DNA of 64,000 bases from Isoperla grammatica (Eukaryota; Arthropoda; Insecta; Plecoptera; Perlodidae): assembly GCA_945910005.1 (NCBI GenBank), contig OX246741.1, forward strand, positions 49,941,298 to 50,005,297, given 5' to 3'. Under the pieces are notes generated by a model. The model saw only the letters and a program-made list of their open reading frames with translations. It ran no database searches and was not told the origin of the DNA. Position numbers and translations under genes: made by a program. Below, piece by piece: positions 51,291 to 63,300 of the stretch (its first letter is position 1; each line of letters opens with the position of its first letter).

Positions 51291-51636
51291 TTTTATGTAT
51301 ATATATGTATTGCGCAATTTGTTATGACGGTCAAGAGAATATACTTTAAAAGTGTGTTCATGAAATTCCCAAACGTTGTGGAAAATTGATTTATGACGTT
51401 TGGGGTTAAACACTTGGTTTTTCATTATTTACTCTGTATATTTTTCTTTATTAACGTTGTGATTTTGTGGGTTACAGAGTGAAACTGGGAAATCTAGTAG
51501 GTTGCGTTGGTTGATTTATGATCAAGACGAAATAATTTTGCCGTCGTTTAATTTTCTAATGATATTCTACGACGAGCAATTTTTCAATATTTCCCACAAC
51601 TTTTTACTTCTTGGTTAAAGTACATTGGATATTTCA
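50771..51636. other. AT-rich intergenic DNA with (TA)n
   Basis: Contains a C-run near 50,981-50,994 and a (TA)n run at 51,261-51,290. No gene seen. Confidence 0.5.
51261..51290. repeat. (TA)n microsatellite
   Basis: Pure TA run of about 13 repeats after TATTA. Confidence 0.95.
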
Positions 51637-51832
51637 GGAGGGTATTTCATTTTTCAATATTTTGCAAAAAACTTATTTTTAGATTGGAAGTCAAATAAAT
51701 CACTTTGCATTCTAAAATAAAATTGTGGTGTTATTTAAACTATTTCTTCAATCCTATTCTTGTTGAAATAAGACGAAGTCAGTGTTAATAAAATAAGTGT
51801 ATATATTTCGAAGTGTAATTGAAATACCCTCC
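51637..51832. mobile_element. Possible MITE with 13-base inverted ends
   Basis: GGAGGGTATTTCA at 51,637-51,649 is exactly inverted at 51,820-51,832. The interior is AT-rich and non-coding. No clear target-site duplication. Confidence 0.4.
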
Positions 51833-52293
51833 TAGAAATGCTGTACGACATTTCATCTGCATTGGTGTTGGTTGGTCTAGGAGTATTTTCTCCCAAGAAT
51901 TTGATTTTTAATTAAAAGTCTTATCTAGTAACAATAATTTCTAAGAAAACACAATCTTATTTTTAGTGACTTAAGATTTATAACTTTCATAACTAAACTT
52001 TTACTTAAATCTTTAACCGGATCTTACAATATACATAAAATATTTCTATATTTTTGTATTACTATTTTTTACAACATGATATTCTTCTGTTTTATTAAGA
52101 TGTAGTTAAATGAAATAAATGCTTTTGTTTAATCCAACCAAATTGTTTGTATTCCCCTTCTTCCCTCTCCATGTTATTAAACAAACTTATCTCAGGCGCT
52201 AAGTACGAACGCCCCGCGAGCACGAATCTTTTGTCTTTTTGTCTGGTAATTTATGTTATATCACTCAAATGTAAACAATAAAACAGTAGCCCC

Positions 52294-52353
52294 GTTTACA
52301 TGAAGGGTTAGGTTGGCTTCTGGATCTAATCCCAGTTCACTCTTCATGTAAAC
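52294..52353. repeat. Short hairpin, GTTTACATGAAG arms
   Basis: A 12-base arm GTTTACATGAAG is perfectly inverted at 52,342-52,353 around a 36-base loop. It may be a tiny MITE remnant. Confidence 0.5.
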
Positions 52354-52403
52354 ACTTCACAAACACTTCTGGTTTGCTCGGAGCGAATACTGCGCACGTT
52401 AGT

Positions 52404-52506
52404 GTCTTGTTTGTTTGTTTGTTTGTTTGTTTGTTTGTTTGTTTGTTTTTTTGTTTGTTTGTTTGTTTGTTTGTTTGTTTGTTTGTTTGTTTGTTTGTTT
52501 GTTTCT
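52404..52506 (+). repeat. (TTTG)n microsatellite, ~25 repeats
   Basis: TTTG tetranucleotide run with one TTTTTT interruption. The Leu/Phe/Val/Cys-rich frame through it is an artefact. Confidence 0.95.
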
Positions 52507-52895
52507 TCACAAAAGTTACAATTACAATGTGTGCTTATATATTTTTATGCCCTATAAACATAACTAGATGTGGGGTATTCTGCACTAGAGTATAATAAAA
52601 AGTAATACGTAAATTGAGTTAAATACATGATAGTAGCGTATACAAAACAAAACATACATTTTGAGAATTGTGAAACATAGATAGGATTATTTTACATAAA
52701 ATGTATACAAGAACGGATGAGTATTAGCAAAACTAGAGCATAGAAGGAACTAAATCTAAAGAGTTCAACTCGAAACAGTGTTTTTTCAATCATGATAACT
52801 GATGCAATTTACGATTACCTAGAAGATAATCTTGACAAACAAATACTTATCTTATCGCATTTCATTCTAGTACGTCACAGCAAGAATGCTACGTC

Positions 52896-52916
52896 GAGCT
52901 GGCTCCGTGTTCAGTA
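52896..52916 (+). promoter_or_regulatory. Candidate core promoter/initiator of LRR gene 1
   Basis: CTGGCTCCGTGTTCAGT contains the arthropod initiator TCAGT (A at 52,913), 230 bases before the ATG. LRR gene 2 has a closely similar CTGGAGCCGTGTTTAG at 58,923-58,938, 108 bases before its ATG. No TATA box at -30. The similarity between paralogues is the main support. Confidence 0.35.
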
Positions 52917-53142
52917 CTACTTCTAGCACGGACACATCCAGTGTCATTTGCAAAGTTGTTTATTTATACACACACATTTATACAAACTCTTTGGGAAGTT
53001 CAGTGGAAATGTAAATATAGCACTTTGGGCAGTGACGAAATTTTACACAACAAAGTCATTAAAAATAAACTGATCTATTAAGTCTCTGGTATGTGATATG
53101 AAAGATTAATTGAAAGTCGTAAACAATTTTATCTTTAGTAAA

Positions 53143-54327
53143 ATGGAATGGGTTTTACCTGTTGCGTTCGTGTGTTTATGGTGTGAGATAGTGAATGCGC
53201 AGTGTCCAGTTTCTTGCTCGTGTTCCTATAGGAGCATTGACTGCTCAGACGCGCTGTTGACAGGTGTACCTCACGATCAACTGCCGGGCAACAAGACAGA
53301 TCTCCAACTCTCTTCCAATAAGATCACCTCCCTCAACAACTCTTCATTTCCACCCGAGCTATCATCCCTGGACAAACTTGTTTTGCGCAACAATAGCATA
53401 AGATACATTGATGAGAACACTTTCAGGAATCTATTATTCTTGAGTGTTCTCGATCTTTCCGGTAATGATATCGGTTTTATTCAGCCGGAAGTATTTAGTG
53501 GAATTACGAGTTTGGTGAGTTTGAATTTGACTAATAATCCAGACTTGAAATTACCTGAAAACGGATACAATCTTCCAGAACTATCTAAACTAGAACTAGA
53601 AGAATGCAGAATGAAACAAATACCGGCAAACTTTTTTAAAAACATGAATAATCTCGAATATTTATATCTTAGTCGAAACGAATTATCTTTCATAGAACCA
53701 ACAAATTTTAAACATTTGAGAAAATTAAGGGAGTTAGATTTAAGTGACAACTGGTTTAAAGTATTCCAAAGGGATCTACTAGAATTACACTCATCAACAA
53801 AACTTGAAATATTCAAAAACCCTTGGATTTGTGATTGTAATTTTATACCTGCTTTGGACTTTTTTGAACAACGGGGAAACAAAAAACCAACGATTTGTAA
53901 AAGCCCTAAAGAACTGCGTGGATTAGAAGCAAACAAATCAGCCATCAATGAACTACTCGACTGCAAAGCCACGAGCACAACCACAACAACAACAACAACA
54001 ACAACTACGGACGCTTACTATGACGTAGCTCCGGACTTGGATTGGTACGACTACGATAACGAACAAGACTTCTCCCACGAGAAGTTGGCACACCTGATCT
54101 TGCCCGACCTTGAAGATAGTGACGTCATTCTCTCCAGTTCGTCCCCTCTTGTAAGCCAATCAGCTGACGAGAACGGGGTCAATCCCTCTGCGGACGAAGA
54201 GTATGACGCATCGTGGTTCGATGAGAACCAGTGGTGGATCATGGTCCAAGAAGGTTATTTGGGTGGGCTAGGTCTGGCCACTAGAAATCACATCTGGCTC
54301 CGTTCTGCGCATGACGTCACGCTGTGA
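53143..54327 (+). CDS. Leucine-rich-repeat protein 1, secreted or membrane, intronless as read
   Basis: 394 codons from the ATG at 53,143. The open frame extends 11 codons upstream without another ATG, and this start gives a clean signal peptide ending V-N-A. The mature protein starts with an LRRNT cap (Q-C-P-V-S-C-S-C, residues 20-51). Then come about seven 23-24-residue LRRs (52-225; L-x-x-L-x-L-x-x-N pattern) and an LRRCT cap (N-P-W-I-C-D-C ... L-L-D-C, 226-274). A poly-Thr stalk (about 278-289) and an acidic Asp/Tyr/Ser-rich region follow. LRRs of this kind mediate extracellular protein binding. Near the C-terminus N-Q-W-W-I aligns with LRR gene 2, but here the frame goes on for about 28 unrelated residues with no membrane helix. 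Either splicing (for example at AAG|GTTATT, 54,251) joins a downstream anchor exon, or the anchor has been lost. Ligand and role unknown. Confidence 0.85.
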   Translation: MEWVLPVAFVCLWCEIVNAQCPVSCSCSYRSIDCSDALLTGVPHDQLPGNKTDLQLSSNKITSLNNSSFPPELSSLDKLVLRNNSIRYIDENTFRNLLFLSVLDLSGNDIGFIQPEVFSGITSLVSLNLTNNPDLKLPENGYNLPELSKLELEECRMKQIPANFFKNMNNLEYLYLSRNELSFIEPTNFKHLRKLRELDLSDNWFKVFQRDLLELHSSTKLEIFKNPWICDCNFIPALDFFEQRGNKKPTICKSPKELRGLEANKSAINELLDCKATSTTTTTTTTTTTDAYYDVAPDLDWYDYDNEQDFSHEKLAHLILPDLEDSDVILSSSSPLVSQSADENGVNPSADEEYDASWFDENQWWIMVQEGYLGGLGLATRNHIWLRSAHDVTL

Positions 54328-55205
54328 ACAGACGGGCAGTGACAGCCAAGCGGCTGGGGTATTTGTCGTATGGTAAATCATGGTGCTTTTGTTGTCAATT
54401 GTTACAAGGAGAAAGTGAGGACTAGGGTATTTTTATGTTGTTTTCTAATTATTGTGCAGCGTTTAAATAGTGACATTGATTGGCTTGTTTAAGGATATTT
54501 GTGCAAGCTAATACAAAAGTAACATTCAAAATTGTTTTCCAATACGGAAGAAGGATGTTTATTCGTGAAACCAAGGGTGAATATTTCAAACTCTTTATCA
54601 TCCAAATCTCTGGTAACAGATAATTAACTGGCAGGAGTTAAGTACGAGAACACTGTTTTTATGTATGTTCCTGATACATGTGAATTCGTAAGCAATGAAA
54701 TAAAATACGAACAATCAAAGTAGAGACAAACAAATCGGCTGAAAGTAAGTTTTAGTGTTCTTACCAAATACACTTGTACATGCATCCATACGACTACCAA
54801 AAACAAAATAACAAAAAATTGAATTCTAAATCAAATCAATTTGCAATATTAACATTTAATATCTGCAATCAAAACCTGACAGCTTTAGTCTTCATAATAT
54901 GCGCTGCACAACAAGAATAACATGGTGAATGACAAGGATATAACTAAGTATAATTATAATGTATGATATTGTTAAACATAGACATTACAATAATTAATAA
55001 TGCGCTGTACAACAAGAATAACATACTAAATGACACGGATAAGTATAGTGTATATTTTTAAACAAAACACGACAATAATAATAACATAAATATAATAGAT
55101 GTGTCAAAATTGTCAATAGATATACGTTTACGAGTGTTCAAAAATAATAATAGCATGTATATACAACATTTTAAACTACCTTTCTTTTCACCGCTATCGG
55201 CGCAT
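54328..55205. other. 3' flank of LRR gene 1, AT-rich
   Basis: An acceptor-like TATTGTGCAG ends near 54,460, but no membrane-segment coding sequence follows it. No clear polyadenylation signal close to the stop. A diverged repeat pair (GCGCTG.ACAACAAGAATAAC) occurs at 54,901-54,921 and 55,001-55,022. Confidence 0.4.
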
Positions 55206-55730
55206 TCATCGTTTTTTTATATTACAGTTTTTTTTTACCTTCTTGACATGTTTATTTCTGCTTTCTTCATATTTCTTCTGTCTGTCTTCGTCAATTTTTC
55301 GATTCAACTCCCGAATTCTTATAAACATACGAGTACGTACAAATATTTTTACAACTTTCTCACTAGCAAGAACAACTTGTGGTTTAATCATCAATACTAG
55401 CGTTTTCACAAAATTTGGGCACCGATTAAGACATCCTTCATCTCCATTGAAACTTTCAAAAATAGTGTAAATAGTTCAAAAATAATTTAATAGCTGGTGT
55501 TTAAGGTTCCAATGAAAGTCACTAGGTTGGAAATGCTCTGAGCAGATTCTAGCATGTTTTAAATTTATCTTGTCTTGACGTTTACACGCTTGAATCCATG
55601 CTGCACTTGTCTCTTTATCTTTTGGAAACGATATAAAACTAACTTTCGCTTTTTCATGTTCAATAGCACTTTTGCGAGAGTTGTTGTTGCACCCGTAAAC
55701 AGCACAAATCACTATTATTACTATTATCAC
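55206..55730 (-). pseudogene. THAP-type zinc-finger sequence, apparently broken
   Basis: The minus-strand frame 55,730-55,476 encodes a THAP-like C2CH finger: C-A-V-Y-G-C-N, F-I-S-F-P-K, A-W-I-Q-A-C and I-C-S-E-H-F-Q-P-S-D-F, in the right order and spacing for the DNA-binding domain found in P-element-like transposases and THAP cofactors. There is no in-frame ATG; the codon where the initiator normally sits (just before V-I-C) is ATA. The frame hits TGA at 55,478-55,476 where the family's AVPTxF box would be expected. The same frame then reopens to 55,206, giving a basic, Glu/Lys-rich coiled-coil-like stretch (R-I-R-E-L-N-R-K-I-D-E-D). One premature stop between finger and coiled coil suggests a decayed gene, though introns cannot be excluded. 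Confidence 0.65.
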
Positions 55731-55884
55731 AGATTCTCAGAATAATAAGATAACCATTACACTAATTATATAACAATAGTTAATAAAAACAAACAATACC
55801 ATGCGAGCTCCTTGTAACTGTGCATCACTACCCTAAGGATGCAAGCAGTGATCTGTGAACAACGGAGGTCAGATGAGCACAGGG

Positions 55885-55961
55885 TGACGTCACGGCGTGC
55901 AAGCGACACCGGACACGCTCCGCCCACCCTGCGCGTGGGCAGACCTAGCTCAGCTATATAG
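55885..55961 (+). promoter_or_regulatory. Compact promoter-like cluster: CRE, GC-rich sites, TATA box
   Basis: Within 80 bases lie TGACGTCA (55,885-55,892), CCGCCCACC (about 55,920; KLF/Sp-type), GCGTGGGC (about 55,933; Egr-type core) and TATATAG (55,955-55,961). The ~100 bases are markedly GC-richer than the surroundings. A start about 30 bases after the TATA box would fall near 55,985. The binding-site readings are motif matches only. Confidence 0.4.
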
Positions 55962-55981
55962 TTATTAGATCATGGTGGTGG

Positions 55982-56101
55982 ATGTACTGTGCCGCTGTCT
56001 TACTTCTAGCGATTGTCTTTGTGGCAATCTTCAGCAAACAAGTGAACGAAAAAAGAAGGAAAAACTTATTGACAAATGTGCATTGCAATGATGAGGTGTA
56101 G
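55982..56101 (+). CDS. Possible 39-residue microprotein with hydrophobic N-terminus
   Basis: ATG 55,982 to TAG 56,101. Residues 3-18 are strongly hydrophobic (A-A-V-L-L-L-A-I-V-F-V-A-I-F), followed by a basic segment (K-R-R-K), as in a small single-pass or signal-anchored peptide. It lies just downstream of the promoter-like cluster. An alternative small frame follows at 56,193-56,300 (35 residues), and AATAAA lies at 56,509-56,514. The start of transcription is uncertain and may fall at or after this ATG. No homology recognised. Confidence 0.2.
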   Translation: MYCAAVLLLAIVFVAIFSKQVNEKRRKNLLTNVHCNDEV

Positions 56102-56508
56102 CCTCATTATTGGCAGAAAAACAAAGGCGAGTTAAAGAAAAAGTCACAGGCGTAGTGAAATTTGATTCCACAACTCATCAAACAATCAATCAATGAAGTT
56201 TCAAATTCGTTCCAATAAGTATGTGTTTATGTCAACGGAGTTGTGCCAAAAATTGACAGTGGCTGTTGGAGGTCAACAAAGACGCGTTGTTCAATTCTGA
56301 AACGTTTGTCGAGTAATGGATTCATTTTAATGTACGAAAAGTGTGTGTTGAATATTATAGAATTGGGCTAAAGCCTAAATTGTAAACTAAATGTTTATAG
56401 TAACCTACAATATCTTTGTAACAATGTTGAAGACATTTAATGGAAAACATTATGAGTGTCTGAACGACTGACTCAAGATGATTTGAGTCTGTTTCTATCA
56501 AGTATCTT

Positions 56509-56514
56509 AATAAA
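56509..56514 (+). terminator. Candidate polyadenylation signal AATAAA
   Basis: AATAAA about 550 bases downstream of the TATA box at 55,955. With the promoter cluster it would delimit a short single-exon transcript. Confidence 0.3.
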
Positions 56515-56654
56515 CTTTCCAAATTCGAATACTGAGTTTTTTATTTAAATTATTATTATATTGAAAATTGAAAGAAGTAGAACATGACAAAACACATTTA
56601 AGAGTACATTTTTTATTCAATTATACTCTGTAACAAATTGTTCAGCTCTATCCT

Positions 56655-57265
56655 ACATCTCAAATCAATGATAGTAAAGATATTTTCTTTATCTGCACCG
56701 CTTCGGTTTATAGCCCTTTCTTTACCTATAGCCTTTTCCCAAGGTGAGCGGGTTGCCTATAGCCTAGTATCTATAGCTCTTTCTTTACCTATAGCCTTTT
56801 CCCAAGGTGAGCGCGTTGCTTATAGTCTAGTATCTATAGCCCTTTATAAACCTATAGCCTTTTCCTAAGGTGAGCGGGTTCCCTATAGCCTAGTATCTAT
56901 AGCTCTTTCTTTACCTATAGCCTTTTCCCAAGGTGAGCGGGTTGCTTATAGCCTAGTATCTATAGCCCTTTCTTTACCTATAGCCTTTTCCCAAGGTGAG
57001 CGGGTTGCCTATGGCCTAGTATCTATAGCCCTTTCTAAACCTATAGCCTTTTCCCAAGGTGAGCGGGTTGCCTATAACCTAGTATCTAGAGCCCTTTTTT
57101 TACTTATAGCCTTTTCCCAAGGTGAGCGGGTTGCCTATAGCCTAGTATCTATAGCCTTTTCGTTACCTATAGCCTTTTCCCAAGGTGAGCGGGTTGTCTA
57201 TAGCCTATAGCCTATAGCCCTTTCTTTACCTATAGCCTTTTCCCAAGGTCAGCGGGTTGCCTTTT
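56655..57265 (+). repeat. 63-bp minisatellite, ~9 copies
   Basis: The unit contains CCTATAGCCTTTTCCCAAGG, then TGAGCGGGTTGCCTATAGCC and TAGTATCTATAGCC. Copies are 85-95% alike and start near 56,708, 56,771, 56,834 and so on. A 63-base period keeps the frame open in places (56,638-56,868), which explains the repetitive frame there. Each unit carries a pyrimidine tract and AAG|GTGAGC, which looks like a 3' splice site abutting a 5' splice site. Confidence 0.9.
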
Positions 57266-58100
57266 GCCCATGACTTGCCTATTTCAAACGCGTTGCAAAA
57301 GTTTGTCTTAAAATGCGTTTGGGTTTAGCGAATCAAAGTATCGGAACGGCAGACGTATCGTTATTGCTAGACTCGCACAACGGGCAACTCACGAACTAAT
57401 CTTGACTTGCTGATAAAGAAAGTTTCTTTACTGTCCTTGATTTATTTTGTATTCTATCGGCGAGTGTTAATGTATTTTTGTATTTTCCTTAAACGTTGGA
57501 TATATTTGTGTCTATATAGTAAGGTCCAAAGTATGTTTCGATGAATATAGTTGCATTGTAATAAGTATTGTTAAACTTTGTATAGCTTGCATATTGATCT
57601 TTTGTAATATACTTGCATAATATTATCAAATATCTTTGCTATTATAAAATGCATTCTAATCATGTTTCTAGTGTGTGCTAAATTAACTTTTAATTTTGGA
57701 AGTTGCTTTTTGTTGTCCGTCATTACCATAACGTATCTTTCATTTTATAACCACAACATTAAATGAAAATATTTCAAGGGTTCATTTGGAATATAAATAC
57801 CTCATTATTCGTATCTAATTATTTCAGCAACTTTACAGACTAAAAATCGATCACTTTATCTCAAGTAATTAAACCGCTGTACTAAGTCCATAACAACGCA
57901 ATAGATAAGACAAGCGCACACATGATAACGTGTACATTGTCCTTGTGGTCACACTTGGTAAGTCAAAGTTCAAATGAATGTTGCGCGTTCAAACAATGCA
58001 AAATCACCGAACACAAGTGACAACTGGTAAAATAAACCGAAGTTTGTCTTTGATTTTGTACACTAATGATTTGATGACAGAGTAAATAAAATAAATAAAA
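57266..58100. other. AT-rich intergenic DNA, no gene seen
   Basis: No frame or repeat of note. Confidence 0.4.
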
Positions 58101-58400
58101 ATAAATTCACATTTAGAGTCTACCCACTCAGTAACGAAACTGATTTGCAGTGGGGGGACTTTAATTTAAAGTGACTAAACCAAACCTGTAGGCTTCGAAC
58201 ACCATCGACGAGTGAGCGATAACCAATCAAAGATCGATATTTCAAATACGAAACATATGAATCAGTGATTGGACAGTGCGAACACCTGCGGACAAATGCC
58301 AGAATCAACAAGGCCGCGATTCAGAACAACTTTGAATTTATTGAGTTGCTAGGACGTCTCCAAAGTCACCGTTTACTTATTCCTAAGCCAAAAAGCATAC
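58101..58400 (+). repeat. Dispersed repeat family R2, copy 2
   Basis: Very similar to copy 1 at 39,147-39,455 over its whole length, including 'CGACGAGTGAGCGATAACCA' and the ending 'CACCGTTTACTTATTCCTAA'. The short frames across it (58,120-58,311 minus, 58,265-58,501 plus) follow the repeat. Confidence 0.75.
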
Positions 58401-58922
58401 ATACATTTTTAGGTTACACTTTAATATCGGACCTTATATGCGTAGTTTTTATATATTATAGACACTTGGATAGGTGTTCGCTTGTTGACCGATACTTGTA
58501 GTGATTCGCTTCGCCCTGTGTTGACATTTTCATAACCGGATGCAAGAGTAAGGAAGCAAGTTTCCTGCTGAGCCTCTTTTTTCAACTTTGCGTTAGACAT
58601 CTTTGTATACAAAGTCAATTCTATATAACCTCGCGACTCATAGTTTGTGAAGCCCTGTCGTAGCCCAACAATATAACTGATAACCATAACTAACGGTCTT
58701 GTTCTGTGCCAGATTATCGAGCATGTTATCTTTGGGGCGTGACAGCCAGAGTAAATATGAGGTAAAAAGAAACGAGCAATATTATGTTATCAACGTTAGT
58801 CTATAGAGGGCAGTGAATTTGAAAGCATCGTTCACGTCGGTAAAGCAGTGGCAGTTTGAAACATTTGTGCTCCATGGAGTTATCATAAAACAATAGGTAG
58901 TTTTAGATCACTTCCGGATATA

Positions 58923-58938
58923 CTGGAGCCGTGTTTAG
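58923..58938 (+). promoter_or_regulatory. Candidate core promoter of LRR gene 2
   Basis: CTGGAGCCGTGTTTAG matches the initiator region of LRR gene 1 at 13 of 16 positions, and lies 108 bases before the ATG. Confidence 0.3.
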
Positions 58939-59045
58939 CTCGTGGAGTGTTGTGAAATGTCTGATAACAGAGACGCTGAGAAGTGAATGAAACAGGCAGA
59001 GTGAATTTATTGTGCGTATCTATATGTACGTGAAGTTACGGCATC

Positions 59046-60308
59046 ATGCGTTCAAAGTTGTTATCAGTGGTCGTAGTTTGTTTGTTCTTTAAAATAGATG
59101 CGCAGTGTCCCAATATATGTGTTTGCTCAGAAGGTTACGTTGACGTGTTGACCAATTGTAGTAACACGAAATTAACTGATGTCGGTCTACGGAGGGAAGA
59201 GTTTGATGGTGAAACTGTTTTCTTGGATTTATCCTGGAATATGATGGAAATACTGCGCAACGAAACTTTCCTGGAGAGACGATTGTATAAAATTGAAAAA
59301 CTCGATTTATCACATAATAAGCGTCTTTCATCGATTGAACCGAACGCTTTTGAAGCAATGACAAGTGTTAAATACCTAGACCTGTCGTTCGACGATTTGG
59401 CAGAAATTTCACCACGTGTGTTTAATCCTTTCAGAAAAAACTTGGAAGTTTTACTGTTGAGTCATAATCACTATCTCGAACTTCCTGCTGAAGGGTTTTC
59501 TCTACCTAAGCTTAAGCAGCTGCATTTAGAAAACACCGGACTTACGAGCATTCCAATGAAATCATTTTCAAGCATGAACAACATACAATTAATTAATCTT
59601 CGTAATAATAAATTGTCAAGTTTAGACTTCCCAATTTTCGGAAGTTTGAACTTTTTGAAAACTTTGTATTTGAGCCAGAACACGTTTACAACGTTACCGC
59701 CTGCAATACTTGACCTCCCTGAATCCTTGACCGAGTTAGACATCTCAAACAACCCATGGAGTTGTGATTGTGCGCAGAAAACTTTACTCTTGTCACACGA
59801 GAAAAACAACTTTGTACAGAACTTAACATGCGATACCCCAAAAGAATTTAATAACCGAAAATTCACGAAGGAACTAGCCGCAGATTTACTATGCGATACA
59901 ACAACAGTTTCCACAACAACAACAACGACAACAACAACAACAACAACATCATCAGCATCATCAAGAAGTTCAATTGAAGTTGTTGCTTTTGGTGAACCGT
60001 TTTTGGTAACAGAAGTAGCAGCAGCACCGCTTTTACAAAGAAGTGCGAACATTAAAATGCTAAGTGATGAATTGGTAAATGTTAATTCAGGAAATACCAC
60101 GGATAAAATAGTCCAGGGCGGAGTTGTGCGAGCAGGTTGGTTGATAAGCAATCAGTGGTGGATTATTTGTGTTTGTAGTGTTACAATTATGGCGATTGTA
60201 GCCATAGTTATTGTCAAAAGAGTTCACGTGTTAAAAAGAGAACGAGAACCTGATGACACGCCTAGTTTGGATGGCGAGACGCTCAGGTTTAACACTGATG
60301 ACGTTTAA
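59046..60308 (+). CDS. Leucine-rich-repeat transmembrane protein 2, intronless
   Basis: 420 codons from ATG to TAA. Signal peptide (residues 1-19, ending I-D-A), LRRNT cap (Q-C-P-N-I-C-V-C, 20-56) and seven to eight LRRs (57-235). LRRCT cap (N-P-W-S-C-D-C ... L-L-C, 236-283), Thr/Ser-rich stalk (about 284-309), juxtamembrane N-Q-W-W and one membrane helix (about 373-391). A short basic then acidic cytoplasmic tail ends D-D-V. This is the architecture of a small type I LRR receptor or adhesion protein. Order of parts, cap sequences, poly-Thr stalk and N-Q-W-W-I are shared with LRR gene 1 on the same strand 4.7 kb upstream, so the two are tandem paralogues, although the LRR sequences themselves are well diverged. 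Codons are A/T-rich like the local DNA. Ligand unknown; not assigned to a named family. Confidence 0.9.
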   Translation: MRSKLLSVVVVCLFFKIDAQCPNICVCSEGYVDVLTNCSNTKLTDVGLRREEFDGETVFLDLSWNMMEILRNETFLERRLYKIEKLDLSHNKRLSSIEPNAFEAMTSVKYLDLSFDDLAEISPRVFNPFRKNLEVLLLSHNHYLELPAEGFSLPKLKQLHLENTGLTSIPMKSFSSMNNIQLINLRNNKLSSLDFPIFGSLNFLKTLYLSQNTFTTLPPAILDLPESLTELDISNNPWSCDCAQKTLLLSHEKNNFVQNLTCDTPKEFNNRKFTKELAADLLCDTTTVSTTTTTTTTTTTTSSASSRSSIEVVAFGEPFLVTEVAAAPLLQRSANIKMLSDELVNVNSGNTTDKIVQGGVVRAGWLISNQWWIICVCSVTIMAIVAIVIVKRVHVLKREREPDDTPSLDGETLRFNTDDV

Positions 60309-63300
60309 CTCTGAACCACTTTCTGACAAGGTCTTGTTAATAAATATTTCAGCAATCATGTGGTTTTATGGCAGAGAGTTTGGATTTGGATGCAATAGTA
60401 AGTTTATAAACAAGTGCAAAAAGCCAGTTGTGGAGAAAGATACTAAGACGAAAATAGGTACATTATTATAACGCATATTATAATAAACATATGTAGTGTT
60501 TGTATAGGAAATCAGAACAAAATGTATTGTAATTAATCATGGTTAACATTACAGTAGACTGGCATTGTAAAGCCAATTTAAAAAAAAAAATCCGACAGTT
60601 TGGGTTTATATCGAAACAAATAAACTGTGAATCTTAACTTTAAAATTACTGTAATTGATACGACCATGTGCTCCAAAAATTATATAAATAATAATAATAG
60701 GGAACACGCGTATGAAAATTTTAATCGATTTTTAAACACCTTGTCTCTCATTTTATAATGTTGTGTCTTTGAATTTTGAAAAACGGATCAGTCTATGCCT
60801 AAAAATAATTGGTTTAGTAACGATAAATAAAAGGGCGCGAAAAACGAGCCGCCGCCATGTAGAGTGGATTTGACGTCATGGTTTGTGTCTGTGTACGCTC
60901 ACCGCCTCAGCGATTGGTCTGTTACGCCACGTCTACAGAATTATTGCGTCACAGCCACCTGTACGCGTTTCAGATCCCCGAGTTTAAACTTCAATAAATG
61001 CGACCACATTAAACCTATTTAAAAATTTCTTTTTTACTTAGGACTTGCATTAATATACTTTTTGTATCTGATACTATTAAACTAAGTGTTTGGTTTAACA
61101 AAAAAAATCGTACGCGTGTTGCCTATTACAAATACGGAATACTACATTTCGTAAATTGAAGCCAAAACCAAATATTCGTAAGAGATTTCCGAATTTAACA
61201 TATATTGTTTAAAAATCGCGGAAAGAATTAAAAAAAAATACATATCCATTGATTTTGCACAAGGTTAAACTCACGTACCGCACGAGGAATATTTCCAAAA
61301 AACACAAAACCAAATAATTTAAGTTATTATCAATGTTCAGTGATAATGGTCCCGCTTAAACGTGTGGGCGCTTCTCACATATTTACGGCGTGACACAAGA
61401 ATATACATGAAAAGTTATTGGTAGGACCAAAGCAAATAATTAGCTGAAAAGAGTGTTTTCAAACATGTTTTTGTTTTCTTGCTAGTAAAGTATGTTTATA
61501 TTAAGAAACTAAAATATATATTCACAAAACATAACCGATTGACATTTTTACAATCATAAACCCGACTGTCTAGTGAATATTGCCAATGTAATGATAATAT
61601 GCCTATAAAATATAATTACTAATTTAGTCTTCACATTTATTATTTGTTGCATATTCCCGAAACGCAAAGTTAAGAAATGAAATTTTGTTTTGGATGCAAA
61701 TGTTTCAAACACATTTAACAAAAAATACAAAAACTTCCAAAATGTTATCAAATTACTTGATTAAACACATTATTATTAGAGCATTTTATAATTACTATTA
61801 TTATTATTATTGTTGTTATGACCTGACAGATGATGAAAAATCACTTTCGTCCGATTTAAACAAACTTTGAAAATCACCGACTAAATAATCTCAGATTGAT
61901 AACTATGGTATCAACAAACATTTAATTGAAAATGATTGTGTATTTTACCAGAGCCGTGAATTTTCTTGATAAATCTTTGATGAATGACCTGACCGAGTTA
62001 TCTCTCCCTAAAAGTTTGGCGGAACCGGATAAGACTGGTCCCCTTCTCAAAGTAATTCGCCTGAAATTGTTTTAAGCTAGCAAGACAAACAAAATACGAG
62101 TATGCACACATTCGTTTCGCAAAATACTATTTCTTGTTCTTTGCCATGGAAACGAGAATTCATCAGCTTTTGACTCTTCCTCCAAACGTCATAGATATTG
62201 GACTACAAATCAAGAGCTTCGTTCTCCTTCCTTACACTGGCGAGTGTAAAAATCTCATATACTAGAAACAACAAAGCACTAAATAAATTCAAAGATGTTC
62301 TGAATCAGCCTTATTGATTCTGGCATTAGTCCGCAAGTGTTCCCACTGTCCAACCACTGATAAGCATATTTAATATTTAATTAAAATATCCATCTTTAAT
62401 TGGTTATCGCTCACTCGTCACCGGTGTTCGGAGCCTACAGGGTTAGTTTAGTCGCTTTAAATCAAAGTCCCCCACTGAAAATCAGTTCATGTGACCGAGT
62501 AGGTGGACTCTAGATATGAATTTATTTATATCTTATTTATATCTTATTTTTATATTTGCAGGCGAATGCCATGCAAATATTTGCCCTGACACACGGGTAC
62601 AAAATAACAAAAGAACGGTTAAATGCTGTCACAGACTTACACTAGTGTAAAGTGTAGGACAGGCGAACGAAGCTAAGGTAACTAGCCAAGTCAAGCATGC
62701 AACACCGTAACCCCCCCCCCCCCCCCCCCCACCATCCCACTTCACCCCTAGACGAGCCGGATACCTCAGCATGACACATCGCATTGGATTCAGTTCTGTA
62801 ATAGTCAGTATCGGCAGTGACCTCAGTCCAATAGGTTCGTGTGCGTAGTCGTGCTAATAGGATGTAACGTGAGTGTAGTCGTGCTAATAGGATGTAACGT
62901 GAGTGTAGTCGTGCTAATAGGATGTAGCGTGAGTGTAGTCGTGCTAATAGGATGTAACGTGAGTGTAGTCGTGCAAATAGGATGTAACGTGAGTGTAGTC
63001 GTGCTAATAGGATATAGCGTGAGTGTAGTCGTGCTAATAGGATGTAGCGTGAGTGTAGTCGTGCTAATAGGATGTAACGTGAGTGTATTCGTGCTAATAG
63101 TGTATGTAACGTGAGTGTATTCGTGCTAATAGTGTATGTAACGTGAGTGTAGTCGTGCTAATAGGATGTAACGTGAGTGTAGTCGTGCTAATAGGATGTA
63201 ACGTAAGTCTAGTCGTGCTAATAGGATGTAACGTGAGTGTAGTCGTGCTAATAGGATGTAACGTAAGTCAAGTCGTGCTAATAGGATGTAACGTGAGTGT